Source of the DNA: WUQU01 sp038849025
GTDB lineage: Archaea; Thermoproteota; Bathyarchaeia; Bathyarchaeales; Bathycorpusculaceae
NCBI GenBank assembly: GCA_038849025.1
Contig: JAWCNE010000002.1
Span: 8,326-72,325 of the forward strand
Length of the DNA: 64,000 nt
Direction: 5' to 3'
Shown here: piece by piece, positions 52,404 through 60,909 of the stretch
Layout: every line of letters begins with the position of its first letter
How positions within the stretch are numbered: the first letter of the stretch is position 1
The notes under the pieces: generated by a model
Database searches by the model: none
What the model was told of the DNA's origin: nothing
What the model saw: only the letters and a program-made list of their open reading frames with translations
Position numbers and translations under genes: made by a program

Positions 52404-53195
52404 CTATTTTCCTTTGAACTCGGGTTTTCTCTTTTCCAGAAATGAGGTTATTCCCTCTTTAAAATCATTAGTTGAAGCCAGAATTCCAGAAGCTTTAGCC
52501 TCATGCGCCAATCCGATTTTTAGATCGATTTCAGTGCTAATGTTAATTAGTTCTTTCGCTAATTTTAAGGCTAAGGGAGGCTTGGTTAATAGTTCTTTAG
52601 CAAGCGTTTCAACTGCCGATTTTAACTCTCCAGAAGGCACAACCTTATTAATTAGTCCTAATGTTTCAGCTGTTTTAGCATCAATCATTTTACCGGTAAA
52701 TATCAGCTCTTTTGCTATTCCTTTTCCAACTAAGCGGGGTAATCGCTGAGTCCCTCCGCCTCCAGGAATCAAACCTACATTCACTTCTGGTAATCCAACT
52801 TTAGCGTTTTCTGAAGCTACTCTAATGTCACAAGCTATTGCAACTTCTAATCCTCCCCCGAGGGCAAAGCCATTAATTGCCGCGATTGTCGGTTTTGCAT
52901 TCTCTTCGATGGCAAGGGTCAACTTATGCAAAAGTCTTGAAAGCTCCCACATTTTCACAGGATAAATTTCTTTAACAGACTTTAGGTCTAAGCCAGCGCA
53001 AAAAGCTTTTTCACCAGCTCCGGTAATGACTACAACTTTTATGTTTTCGTCTTTTTCCGCGTCTTCCAGTTCCGAGAGAATTTCCAGCATGGTTTCTTCG
53101 TTTAGAACGTTTAGAGTTGCCGGACGGTTTATGGTTATGGTTGCTATTCCGTCCTTCTTCTCGTATAGCGTGTTTTTTAATTCCATAAACCTCAC
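52404..53195 (-). CDS. enoyl-CoA hydratase (crotonase family)
   Basis: A 263-residue crotonase. The oxyanion loop AFCAGLDLKSV and GGGLEVAIACDIRVA are present, and a catalytic Glu lies in LPEVNVGLIPGGGGTQRLPR. It would hydrate crotonyl-CoA or a related enoyl-CoA. The GTG at 53195 or an ATG at 53186 may start it. It is 6 bases downstream of the 3-hydroxyacyl-CoA dehydrogenase gene, giving a two-gene beta-oxidation or C4 interconversion operon. Confidence 0.9.
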   Translation of the reverse strand: MRFMELKNTLYEKKDGIATITINRPATLNVLNEETMLEILSELEDAEKDENIKVVVITGAGEKAFCAGLDLKSVKEIYPVKMWELSRLLHKLTLAIEENAKPTIAAINGFALGGGLEVAIACDIRVASENAKVGLPEVNVGLIPGGGGTQRLPRLVGKGIAKELIFTGKMIDAKTAETLGLINKVVPSGELKSAVETLAKELLTKPPLALKLAKELINISTEIDLKIGLAHEAKASGILASTNDFKEGITSFLEKRKPEFKGK

Positions 53196-53201
53196 GAACC
53201 A

Positions 53202-54068
53202 TTACTTCTTTTGGGTCCAATCGTAAAAGCCCTTTCCGGTTTTTCTTCCCAAAAGACCAGCGCTAACCATCTGCCTTAGCAACTGTGGTGGAGCGTATTT
53301 CTCACCGAGGTTTTCGCGGAAGACTTCACTTATGGCAAGATGCGTATCTAATCCGAGATAATCGAGGAGAGTCAATGGACCCATAGGCCAATTTAGTCCC
53401 AGTTTTATTGCTTTGTCTATTTCTTCTGGTTCAGCTATTCCTTCCCAGACAAGGGAAACCGCTTCATTTAAAGCTGGAACTAGAATTCTATTCACTATAA
53501 AGCCTGGGCAATCCTTCTTGACAACTATAGGCTCTTTATCCATTTTTTTGACAACCTCTACCACAGTTCTAACCGTTTCATCAGATGTACGCACCCCGCG
53601 AATGACCTCCACCAGTTTCATTAGTTGGGGGGGATTAAAAAAATGCATCCCGCAAAATTTTTCAGGACGATTTGTGGATGAAGCAAGTTCTGTTATGCTG
53701 ATAGATGAAGTATTTGAAGCAAAAATTGCATCAGGCTTAGAAATTTTGTCTATTTCTGAAAATAGATCCTTTTTAAGCTTTAAATTTTCTGAAACAGCTT
53801 CAATAACTAGATCTGCATCAGCAACAGCGTCTTTTAGATTCAATGTTGGATGGATTCGCTCCAAAGTTTCTTTAACTTGATCCTCTGTAATTGTGCCCTT
53901 TTTTAGAAATCTCTCTAGACTATCCTTTATCATAGCCATGCCCCTATTAATGAACTCCTGCTTAACGTCCACCATGCTTACCTCAAACTTTGCAACTTGG
54001 GCTGAAACTTGGGCTATTCCATGTCCCATAAGCCCTGCTCCAATTATGGTTACCTTTTTTATTTCCAA
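53202..54068 (-). CDS. 3-hydroxybutyryl-CoA dehydrogenase
   Basis: A 288-residue NAD(P)-dependent dehydrogenase. It has GAGLMGHGIAQ at the start, SNTSSISITELAS, and the catalytic GMHFFNPPQLMKLVEV. The length and the HFFNP motif are those of ordinary 3-hydroxybutyryl-CoA dehydrogenases, in contrast to the HWWNP paralogue at 23853. It forms an operon with the crotonase downstream. Confidence 0.92.
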   Translation of the reverse strand: MEIKKVTIIGAGLMGHGIAQVSAQVAKFEVSMVDVKQEFINRGMAMIKDSLERFLKKGTITEDQVKETLERIHPTLNLKDAVADADLVIEAVSENLKLKKDLFSEIDKISKPDAIFASNTSSISITELASSTNRPEKFCGMHFFNPPQLMKLVEVIRGVRTSDETVRTVVEVVKKMDKEPIVVKKDCPGFIVNRILVPALNEAVSLVWEGIAEPEEIDKAIKLGLNWPMGPLTLLDYLGLDTHLAISEVFRENLGEKYAPPQLLRQMVSAGLLGRKTGKGFYDWTQKK

Positions 54069-54203
54069 TACGGTTGCCCTCCTTTTAGAGTTGAGGCTTA
54101 GAAGCCAGTTTGTACTTAAATTTTGTGCATTTATTTTTAATGCTAGCTAAAATTTTGCAAAAATGAAAACAACATAAAATTGGTTTAGTATTTTCTTCTG
54201 GCT

Positions 54204-54413
54204 TTACCACTCTTTAAAGTAAGGTATGACTTTTTCCGCGAAAGCCGCTGGGGGAACCTGAAAATTCATGACGACGTGGCGGAAAAAGGCTTTAACAATT
54301 TTCAAGCTTCCAGTAACCTCGTCAGGTGTTCCATAGACGAAGGGCACCTTATCCACAGGCATCACCTTTTGAGGATTATAACGTTTCCGTACACCCAATT
54401 TTATATGATTTTA
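54204..54413 (-). pseudogene. C-terminal fragment of an LLM-class flavin/F420 oxidoreductase
   Basis: Sixty-odd residues remain, with VDKVPFVYGTPDEV and FRHVVMNFQVPPAA then EKVIPYFKEW before the stop. Y-GTPDEV and the final VIPYF are typical of the C-terminus of luciferase-like F420-dependent enzymes such as methylene-tetrahydromethanopterin reductase. Upstream, the frame is closed at once by a stop, so the 270 or more residues before it are gone. The rest of the 518-base gap (54069-54587) shows no other gene. Confidence 0.65.
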
Positions 54414-54587
54414 GTTCGTTAAAAATAATGCAGCTTCTTTACGGCCGATTTGCAGGTTAGTAGACTGCTAAAATGACGCGATTGCCGGTTGAAAACAGCC
54501 AAAAAGCAAAAGTCCTTTTAGGTTACAGTTGAAGAAATTAAGCCTATGAGTAGCTTGCCTTGCATAAGCGAAAGCTTAAGGTTATAA

Positions 54588-56195
54588 TTAATTTTGACTT
54601 TTTAATGTCCTTTCCAAAGCCTCAATTACGTTTTGCTTTCCCATAGCTAGAATATATGGTCCAAGTCTTGGCCCTTGTGGCACTCCTATGAGGATGGTGT
54701 ATAAGGTTTTGAAGAAGCTAGACGGTTGCAGACTATGTTTTTTTGCAGTGTTAAATATGGCGTTTTGTATTTTCTCTGCTTCGTTTTCATTTTTTAGAAC
54801 CTCCATAAGCTCTGAGACTGCTTTTCTCTCGTTTTCGTTAAGACTTACTGCTGTTTCGCGTATTTCTTCAAAGTCTCGCACCCAGTTAAGGGCATACTCA
54901 ATTCTTTTCTTCAAGTCTTCGTCTGCTTGTTGACCCTTCTGTAGATACCCATAACCTCTAAGTTTTTCAACGATAAAGTCTATTTCTCTTTCTTTAGGTG
55001 CAATTTTGGCCAAAAAAGTCAGGAGGTTGTAAGGCACGTGAATGCTAGGCTTTTCTGGAGGCTTGAGAAGCCAGCAGTATTCGTAGAGGCCTCGGAGTTT
55101 AGCCAACTCCTTCTTGTCTGGGAGCGTTTTTCTATCGAAGTACAAGTCTTCTAAATGGTCTATTTCGTTCATGTATAGGGGTATGTCTGTTACATCTAAA
55201 GTGCGGGTTCCAACGAACCTTTTAAGCATGAGCAGAAGCAGCGACTGGGGAGAACCATATCTAAACCAGACTTGCGGAGTGAACACGTTACCCGTGGATT
55301 TCGAAATTTTCCTTCCACTCTTGTCCAGAAACATTTCGTAGGTTGCGTGCGACGGCGGCTCATAGCCCAGTATTTCACGGCAAATTCTGTCGTTTACTCT
55401 AACCGAGTCGGCTATGTCTTTTCCGTAGGCTTCAAATCTTATGTCAAGGGCTTTCCATCTTGCCGCGAACTCGCCTTTCCAGCTTAGTTTGCCCTCGCCC
55501 TTGGTCACGTCGGCTTCGCCTTTAAAACCGCAACCTTCAATCCATCTTCCCTTAATCTCCATTCCTTCGCATACATAGAGGACCTTGCTTTCATCTGGCA
55601 GATATTCTAGGGCTTTGGTGGTGTATATGCGCCCGCAGTTCCTGCATACCGGGAAGTATGGTAGAACCTCCCTATACCTTTCTTGTCCCACCTCTTCCTT
55701 GACTATTTCGCCGACTCTCTTTGCGTTTAAAAGCAACGTCCGAATCTCGTTATTCAGTATTCCTTTTTCATAGGCATCTTTTGCGGAGAGATAATGGTAT
55801 TTTATGCCACATTTATCTAAGGCCTCAAGCAACAGTGAACTCATGTGTTTACCGTAACTTTCGTGGCATCCGAAGGGGTCTGGAATGCTGGTGACTGGAA
55901 AACCTAAGTATTTCTCTAGGAATTTTGGCAGTCCTGTCGGAACCTTACGCAGTCCATCTTTGTCGTCGCAGAAGGCTATAAGCTCTGAACGGTAGCCTTG
56001 CTCCCTCAAAGCCAAAGTCACAGCGTAGGAACGAACAGCATCCCCTAAACTTCCAATATGGGGGAAGCCGGAGGCCCCAAGTCCCATCTCAGTTCTTACC
56101 ATGTCCAGGCTTCTGCCCAGTTTCTTCTCCCTTTCAATAACCTTTGCAGCCATTTTATCGTACCATGTACCACGACCGATTATTTTTTCACTCAT
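54588..56195 (-). CDS. lysK: class I lysyl-tRNA synthetase
   Basis: A 535-residue class I LysRS, the form found in most archaea instead of the class II enzyme. The HIGH-type motif is FPHIGSLGD (His-46), and KMSKS appears as GRKISKSTGN near residue 300. Between them are zinc-binding cysteines (VCRNCGRIY and CGFKGEADV). The C-terminal 150 residues are the alpha-helical anticodon part. Length is normal. It is transcribed leftward, with the remnant-rich gap downstream. Confidence 0.95.
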   Translation of the reverse strand: MSEKIIGRGTWYDKMAAKVIEREKKLGRSLDMVRTEMGLGASGFPHIGSLGDAVRSYAVTLALREQGYRSELIAFCDDKDGLRKVPTGLPKFLEKYLGFPVTSIPDPFGCHESYGKHMSSLLLEALDKCGIKYHYLSAKDAYEKGILNNEIRTLLLNAKRVGEIVKEEVGQERYREVLPYFPVCRNCGRIYTTKALEYLPDESKVLYVCEGMEIKGRWIEGCGFKGEADVTKGEGKLSWKGEFAARWKALDIRFEAYGKDIADSVRVNDRICREILGYEPPSHATYEMFLDKSGRKISKSTGNVFTPQVWFRYGSPQSLLLLMLKRFVGTRTLDVTDIPLYMNEIDHLEDLYFDRKTLPDKKELAKLRGLYEYCWLLKPPEKPSIHVPYNLLTFLAKIAPKEREIDFIVEKLRGYGYLQKGQQADEDLKKRIEYALNWVRDFEEIRETAVSLNENERKAVSELMEVLKNENEAEKIQNAIFNTAKKHSLQPSSFFKTLYTILIGVPQGPRLGPYILAMGKQNVIEALERTLKSQN

Positions 56196-56275
56196 TATGC
56201 CTTCAAGCCTCTAAGAGTACTTAATAGTCGCAGATAAAAAACATTTAGAAATGCCGGCCAAAACTCGAACAATGC

Positions 56276-57028
56276 TTAGAATATTCTGAATTTTGCCGGG
56301 GGGATGTCACCTTTTATGACTGTTCCCGTTGCGCCGTCCATCCACAAAACGTAATTTTTGCCTTTATAATCATATTTCATGAACCATATAGGCGCGTGTA
56401 AGTAGATTGTTTGGTTTATTTTTAACTCATTTTTCATTTCGATAATTTTGTCAACATCTTGCTGAGCTAAATAACGGTGATGCTCCTCGATTTCCTGCTT
56501 TGCCTTTTCCACCGCTTCCTCCTTGTCTATTTCACTGTTTAGAACCTTGGCGAAACCCTCAATTTTCCTAAAGTCGTAGGGAACCTTCCCCTCTAAGGGC
56601 ACATCATACTCTTTTGTTGGAAAATCCGCCGCTTTCCTTGCAAGGATAAGCCAATCATATTTCTTGGCTATTTTTCCCTCCTTAACCAGCGGCGGGTTTA
56701 TACGTTCAAATACTCCTTTATAGGTGCTTTCAGCATCCACGGACACAACCCAGAAAGGCAGGTAAGTTAGAGTTTTTTCTGTGATTTTCGCTTTTCGGGC
56801 AAGGTCCGTAGGTTTTAGAAAGCCTGAACGCATCCACTCTTTAACACGTTCTTCTATTTGCTCAGCGTCATACTTGTTTAGCAACATAGAGTGCTCAAAA
56901 GTGAAGACCTTTCCAGTTTCTATTACAACAGTGTAGCCGCAGTATCTGCATGTAGCTATTATTTCGCCAGGTTCAAAAGATATTGGAGCACCACAATGGG
57001 AGCAGCTTAGCTCCTTAACAATTGACAT
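56276..57028 (-). CDS. zinc-ribbon protein of unknown function
   Basis: A 250-residue soluble protein. The N-terminal 30 residues form a Cys4 zinc ribbon (CSHCGAPISFEPG, then TCRYCGYTVVIE). The rest has beta strands around FWVVSVDAESTYKG and APIWFMKYDYKGKNYVLWMD and a long helix in the middle. The repeat of a 'PFWVV...' and 'PIWFM...' strand hints at two copies of one fold. Its start overlaps the end of the FAD-dependent dehydrogenase gene by 14 bases. Confidence 0.72.
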   Translation of the reverse strand: MSIVKELSCSHCGAPISFEPGEIIATCRYCGYTVVIETGKVFTFEHSMLLNKYDAEQIEERVKEWMRSGFLKPTDLARKAKITEKTLTYLPFWVVSVDAESTYKGVFERINPPLVKEGKIAKKYDWLILARKAADFPTKEYDVPLEGKVPYDFRKIEGFAKVLNSEIDKEEAVEKAKQEIEEHHRYLAQQDVDKIIEMKNELKINQTIYLHAPIWFMKYDYKGKNYVLWMDGATGTVIKGDIPPAKFRIF

Positions 57029-58463
57029 TTTGTTTAGCCTTCTGTTTCTCCCTCTTTATTATCTCCCTTGCTACAAGGACCCCTGAGGCTGATGCTTGAA
57101 CCAAGCCTCTGGTTACTCCAGCTCCGTCTCCGATAGTGAACAGATTATGTATTTTCGTTTCAAGCGCATTGTTTAGCGCTAACCGCGAGGAATAAAATTT
57201 AACTTCAACACCGTAAAGGAGAGTGTCCCTTGAGTGGATGCCTGGGGCTATTTTGTCTAAGGCCTCCAACATTTCTCTAATGTTGGCGAGATAACGATAG
57301 GGCAAAACAAAACTTAAGTCTCCAGGCGTAGCATTCTTTAATGTTGGTGTAACAATACTTCTGGCAATTCTCTCGGATGTTGAACGTCTCCCGGCCTCTA
57401 AATCGCCTAAACGTTGTATTAATATGCCTCCGCTGAGAAGATTTGAAAGTCTTGCCAAATACTTTCCATAGGCTATCGGATCCCTGAAGGGTTCTGTAAA
57501 GGATGTGCTGACCAAAATTGCAAAGTTTGTATTTTCTGTTTTACGCTCTGCATAACTTTGTCCGTTAACGGTTAGAACTCCATTGTAGGATTCAGATATC
57601 ACTTCGCCATAGGGTGCAACACAAAAAGTCCTAACTTGGTCGTCAAAGAATTTTGAGTAATAAACGAATTTCGGCTCGTAAAGGGCATTTGTCAATTCTT
57701 CCATGACTGAAGCTAAAACCTCAACTCTTACGCCCACATCTACAGGATTGTTAAGCGTTTTTAAGCCTAAGGCCTGGGCTTCTGTTTGAAGCCATTCAGC
57801 CCCGCTTCTCCCAGGCGCCACGACCACATATTTGCCAAAATATTTTTCGCCTTCAACTGTTTCAACGCCTTCAACAATGTTGTTTTTCACTATAAGCCCC
57901 TTAACGTCTGTTCTCATTTTAATTTCGACTTTGCCGTTCAATTCTTGGCGCATTTTCCGCAAGGTTTGAGCACATCTTTCAGTGCCCATATGCCGAATTT
58001 TTTGCTGAATAAGTTTTAACCCGGCTAAAGACGCTTTTCTCTCGATTTCCTCGACCTTTTCAACTTCTCCTCCATAAACACGTTCTGGTGCTCCAAATTC
58101 TAGGTAAACGTTATCCACATAATTTATCAGTTCACTGAGTTCCTTTGCAGAAATGTACTGATTTAGCCAACCGCCAACTTCTGTGGATAAAGTTAATTTG
58201 CCATCGCTGAAAGCTCCAGCCCCACCCCAACCGGACAGCAGACCACACGGTTCACAGTTCACACACCCGAAACCACGACTTGCTGGACACTTCCTTTGAT
58301 CTATGTCTGGGCCTCTATCAACCATAAGAATATTAAGGTTAGCTTTTCCTACTATTTCAAGGGCTAAGAATATTCCTGCTGGTCCTGCTCCGACAATTAT
58401 TACATCATACTTCAAAGCCTTTAGCTCCTTTTGAAACCCAAAACTAGATGTAACAACCAGCAT
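57015..58463 (-). CDS. FAD-dependent dehydrogenase, COG2509-like
   Basis: A 482-residue flavoprotein. A dinucleotide-binding loop IIVGAGPAGIFLALEI starts it. The motif CVNCEPCGLLSGWGGAGAFSDGK is typical of uncharacterised FAD-dependent dehydrogenases of COG2509. A second nucleotide-contact strand is KYFGKYVVVAPGRSG, and LFTIGDGAGVTRGLVQASASG closes the FAD site. Substrate is unknown. It overlaps the zinc-ribbon gene, so the two are likely to work together. Confidence 0.83.
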   Translation of the reverse strand: MLVVTSSFGFQKELKALKYDVIIVGAGPAGIFLALEIVGKANLNILMVDRGPDIDQRKCPASRGFGCVNCEPCGLLSGWGGAGAFSDGKLTLSTEVGGWLNQYISAKELSELINYVDNVYLEFGAPERVYGGEVEKVEEIERKASLAGLKLIQQKIRHMGTERCAQTLRKMRQELNGKVEIKMRTDVKGLIVKNNIVEGVETVEGEKYFGKYVVVAPGRSGAEWLQTEAQALGLKTLNNPVDVGVRVEVLASVMEELTNALYEPKFVYYSKFFDDQVRTFCVAPYGEVISESYNGVLTVNGQSYAERKTENTNFAILVSTSFTEPFRDPIAYGKYLARLSNLLSGGILIQRLGDLEAGRRSTSERIARSIVTPTLKNATPGDLSFVLPYRYLANIREMLEALDKIAPGIHSRDTLLYGVEVKFYSSRLALNNALETKIHNLFTIGDGAGVTRGLVQASASGVLVAREIIKREKQKAKQNVNC

Positions 58464-58558
58464 ATATTTTTAACGAATTAAAAATTTCAAGAAACTAACG
58501 TGAACTTAATCGGTTTTAAACCATACACAAATTTGCTTTTTAAATAGACATGGACATT

Positions 58559-58900
58559 TTACTTAGTTTTATGGGGCACAAGACAAAGAAATTTCAAAGT
58601 TCTATTGCCATTATTTTTAAATTGATGTTTCTCGTTAGGAGGTACGAAAATGGCATCGCCAGGTTTAAATCTTCTCTCTTCATCGACACCGACAACTACG
58701 CCTTCGCCCTCTAAAATGAAGACTTCATGTTCCCAAGGGTGGCTGTGAAAGGGGCTGTAGCCTCCTGGTTCAATTTCGAATAACCTCATGGCGAAATTTT
58801 CGGCACCCATGTCCTTCGTAATCAACCACCTAACCTTCAGTTTGGACGCCCCTTCATCAGCATCTTTAGCTTCAACCTCACTGTAATGTATGATCTTCAA
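58559..58900 (-). CDS. metal-type cupin protein
   Basis: A 113-residue single cupin with full metal ligands: HSHPWEHEVFILEG (His, His, Glu pattern) and PPNEKHQFKNNG (last His). This is unlike the ligand-less cupin at 22293. Such proteins include isomerases, dioxygenases and sugar epimerases; nothing here picks one. The start is TTG at 58900 after GGAGTG. It lies alone. Confidence 0.82.
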   Translation of the reverse strand: MKIIHYSEVEAKDADEGASKLKVRWLITKDMGAENFAMRLFEIEPGGYSPFHSHPWEHEVFILEGEGVVVGVDEERRFKPGDAIFVPPNEKHQFKNNGNRTLKFLCLVPHKTK

Positions 58901-58978
58901 CTAATTCACTCCAAATAACGAATCATTTTTAACAAGTGAATATTCACTTTAAAAGCTATGCTGGCTTTTAACGTTTCG

Positions 58979-59269
58979 CTAATCTTTTATGGCTTCTAAT
59001 AGGCTCATTACATTCCAAAGTTTTACCCGTGTATAGGGAGGCATATTCGGATCCTGCAGAATCTCGTCTAACATGGATATAGCGTTTGAGGCTCTTACCG
59101 CGGGGGTAAACTCTGTTGACTGCAACGCGTCCATGGAGTCTTTTGCCGCTCTTCTAATGTTGCGTGGCGTTGTTGTATCCTCTGAAACTTCTGCCAAAAC
59201 AACCATAGCTTGTTTTATCCTCTCCTCATATTCTTCCATTTTCTTCTTCTTAACCACAGTGCCCACCAC
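58979..59269 (-). CDS. UPF0147 family protein
   Basis: A 96-residue all-helical archaeal protein of the UPF0147 family, with EDTTTPRNIRRAAKDSMDAL and RASNAISMLDEILQDPNMP as conserved stretches. Function is unknown. The first ten residues (MVGTVVKKKK) may not be translated; ATG of MEEYEERI is an alternative start. It is divergent from UPF0148, and the two families are also neighbours in other archaea. Confidence 0.87.
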   Translation of the reverse strand: MVGTVVKKKKMEEYEERIKQAMVVLAEVSEDTTTPRNIRRAAKDSMDALQSTEFTPAVRASNAISMLDEILQDPNMPPYTRVKLWNVMSLLEAIKD

Positions 59270-59300
59270 ACTTATTCCAGATAATCAAGTTATATAGGCT

Positions 59301-59308
59301 TTTATACC
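59301..59308 (+). promoter_or_regulatory. TATA-like box for the UPF0148 gene
   Basis: TTTATACC is centred about 26 bases before the ATG at 59330, which predicts a leaderless mRNA starting at the ATG. An overlapping TATATA (59290-59296) could serve the divergent UPF0147 gene on the other strand. Confidence 0.45.
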
Positions 59309-59329
59309 TATTTATCTTAGGGTTCTAAA

Positions 59330-59701
59330 ATGCCACAGAAAGAAGAAACCGTTGAGGAGCAAACCATTAAGCGCATGGCGGATTTACTGCGCCAAGGGTT
59401 AACTCTCACAGAGTTGGCATGTCCGGCATGTGCATCGCCTCTTTTTAGGCTAAAAAGCGGCGAGTTGTGGTGTGCAAAATGTGAAAAGAAAGTTATTGTG
59501 GTTAAGGATGAAAGAGAAATAGCAAAAATAACGAGCGCCGCCGCCTTAGAGAGCCTCGAAAATACTTTGCTTGCCAAGATACAAGAGGTCCAAAGCAAAA
59601 TGCAACAAGAGACAAGTGTGGAGGAACTACAGAAACTTGGGGCGACCCTTTCGGAACTTTTGGAAAGCCTTGAGAAAATAAGAAAGACTAAGAAAGTTTA
59701 G
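59330..59701 (+). CDS. UPF0148 / Sjogren autoantigen-1-like zinc protein
   Basis: A 123-residue protein. Residues about 10-50 (MADLLRQGLTLTELACPACA, then SGELWCAKCEKKVIV) form a Cys4 zinc ribbon characteristic of UPF0148. The C-terminal 60 residues are a predicted coiled coil (LESLENTLLAKIQEVQSKMQ). The eukaryotic homologue is a small autoantigen; archaeal function is unknown. A leaderless start is likely. Confidence 0.87.
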   Translation: MPQKEETVEEQTIKRMADLLRQGLTLTELACPACASPLFRLKSGELWCAKCEKKVIVVKDEREIAKITSAAALESLENTLLAKIQEVQSKMQQETSVEELQKLGATLSELLESLEKIRKTKKV

Positions 59702-59711
59702 GCGAATTTTA

Positions 59712-60212
59712 ATGTTGGGTTTTTATGAAAATTTTCCCCAAAACGTACATAAAATCGCTCTTTTTTCCACATTCATCTCGAATAAGAAACTACAACAAAC
59801 CCTAATACGAACTCTCCATAAAATAAACGGCGAAACCTTTAACTTAGATGAAGTTGCGAAGCCTTCAATACCCCAATGCAAAGCAGTATTAGAGTTTGGA
59901 ATAGCGGAAGCAGACAGTTTCAACTATTTAGACCCAGAGGAGACAAACAAAGTATTAGAGCATATACGTAAAAAACCTCTTCAATTAATAGATTTATTTT
60001 GCGCCATACGATATTACAAGGCGAAAGGCGAGGACAGAAACCCATTAAAATTCGACTACTACATGCTTCGCCTAATATTTTATAAAGGCTCTATGGAAAT
60101 GCAAATCTTTCACGAAAGAGGCCCTAGGCATACGTCTCCCGAAGACCTCATCAATTTAGTTATTGAAAAAGTCAACGAATCCTTTTCAAAGAAGGTTCTG
60201 AAAGCGGTTTAA
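59712..60212 (+). CDS. conserved archaeal protein of unknown function
   Basis: A 166-residue soluble protein. It has an alpha/beta layout with the phrases GIAEADSFNYLDPEE, LQLIDLFCAIRYYKAKGE, LKFDYYMLRLIF and MQIFHERGPRHTSPEDLI. The late R-H pair in ERGPRHTSPEDL and the tyrosine-rich middle could form a nucleic-acid-binding or nuclease-like site, but I recognise no family. It follows the UPF0148 gene by ten bases and is presumably cotranscribed; it converges with tmk. Confidence 0.75.
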   Translation: MLGFYENFPQNVHKIALFSTFISNKKLQQTLIRTLHKINGETFNLDEVAKPSIPQCKAVLEFGIAEADSFNYLDPEETNKVLEHIRKKPLQLIDLFCAIRYYKAKGEDRNPLKFDYYMLRLIFYKGSMEMQIFHERGPRHTSPEDLINLVIEKVNESFSKKVLKAV

Positions 60213-60215
60213 ACC

Positions 60216-60836
60216 CTACAAGTTAGCTTTTTCTAGAGAACTCAATACAATTGATAAAATTTCTTTAGCAACCTCCGCCTTGGATCGGTTTCCATCCACT
60301 TTAACAAGTTCTCCATTTTCAGCAAATTTTAAATAAAGTTCCCTAACTCTACGCTGAGTTTCAAGGTTTTCCATCACGGATTTTTTGGGTTTTAACCGTT
60401 GCACTACAATTTCTGGTTTCACGTCTATAAAAAGTGCCAAATCCGGCATTAGCGCATGCTCATTCACCTTTTTAATCCAATCTAAATCAAGGCCAGCTGC
60501 ACCTTGATAAGCCAAAGAAGAGTAAATATAACGGTCAGAAACCACGATTTTGCGCTCTTGAAGAGCGGGAATTACCTCTTTTTCCACGTGTTCAAAACGG
60601 TCGGCTGCAAAAAGTAAAGCTTCAATAACGCTTGAGGCACGTTTGTCCCCATGTAAACAGTACCTTCTAATGAACTTTCCTATTTTTCCGTGAGTGGGTT
60701 CAGCAGTGTATACGGCATCATAACTTCTTTTCTTTAGCCTATTTACAAGAATTTTTGCCTGGGTTGTTTTCCCACATCCATCCAAGCCTTCAACGCATAC
60801 GAAAAATCCCTTTTTCACCAATGTGGGATCCTCCAA
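60216..60836 (-). CDS. tmk: thymidylate kinase
   Basis: A 206-residue P-loop kinase that makes dTDP from dTMP. Walker A is EGLDGCGKTT (residues 16-25), the dTMP-binding TAEPTHGKIG follows, and the DRY motif is in SDRYIYSSLAYQGAAG. A LID-type segment with basic residues is VQRLKPKKSVMENLETQRR. Length is normal. The start is TTG at 60836. It is divergent from the HD hydrolase. Confidence 0.93.
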   Translation of the reverse strand: MEDPTLVKKGFFVCVEGLDGCGKTTQAKILVNRLKKRSYDAVYTAEPTHGKIGKFIRRYCLHGDKRASSVIEALLFAADRFEHVEKEVIPALQERKIVVSDRYIYSSLAYQGAAGLDLDWIKKVNEHALMPDLALFIDVKPEIVVQRLKPKKSVMENLETQRRVRELYLKFAENGELVKVDGNRSKAEVAKEILSIVLSSLEKANL

Positions 60837-60909
60837 GTTTCGGCATTAGACATTATAAGAGTGAACATGCATTAATAATAATTATTTAGCAAAATAGGGA
60901 GAACCAGTG

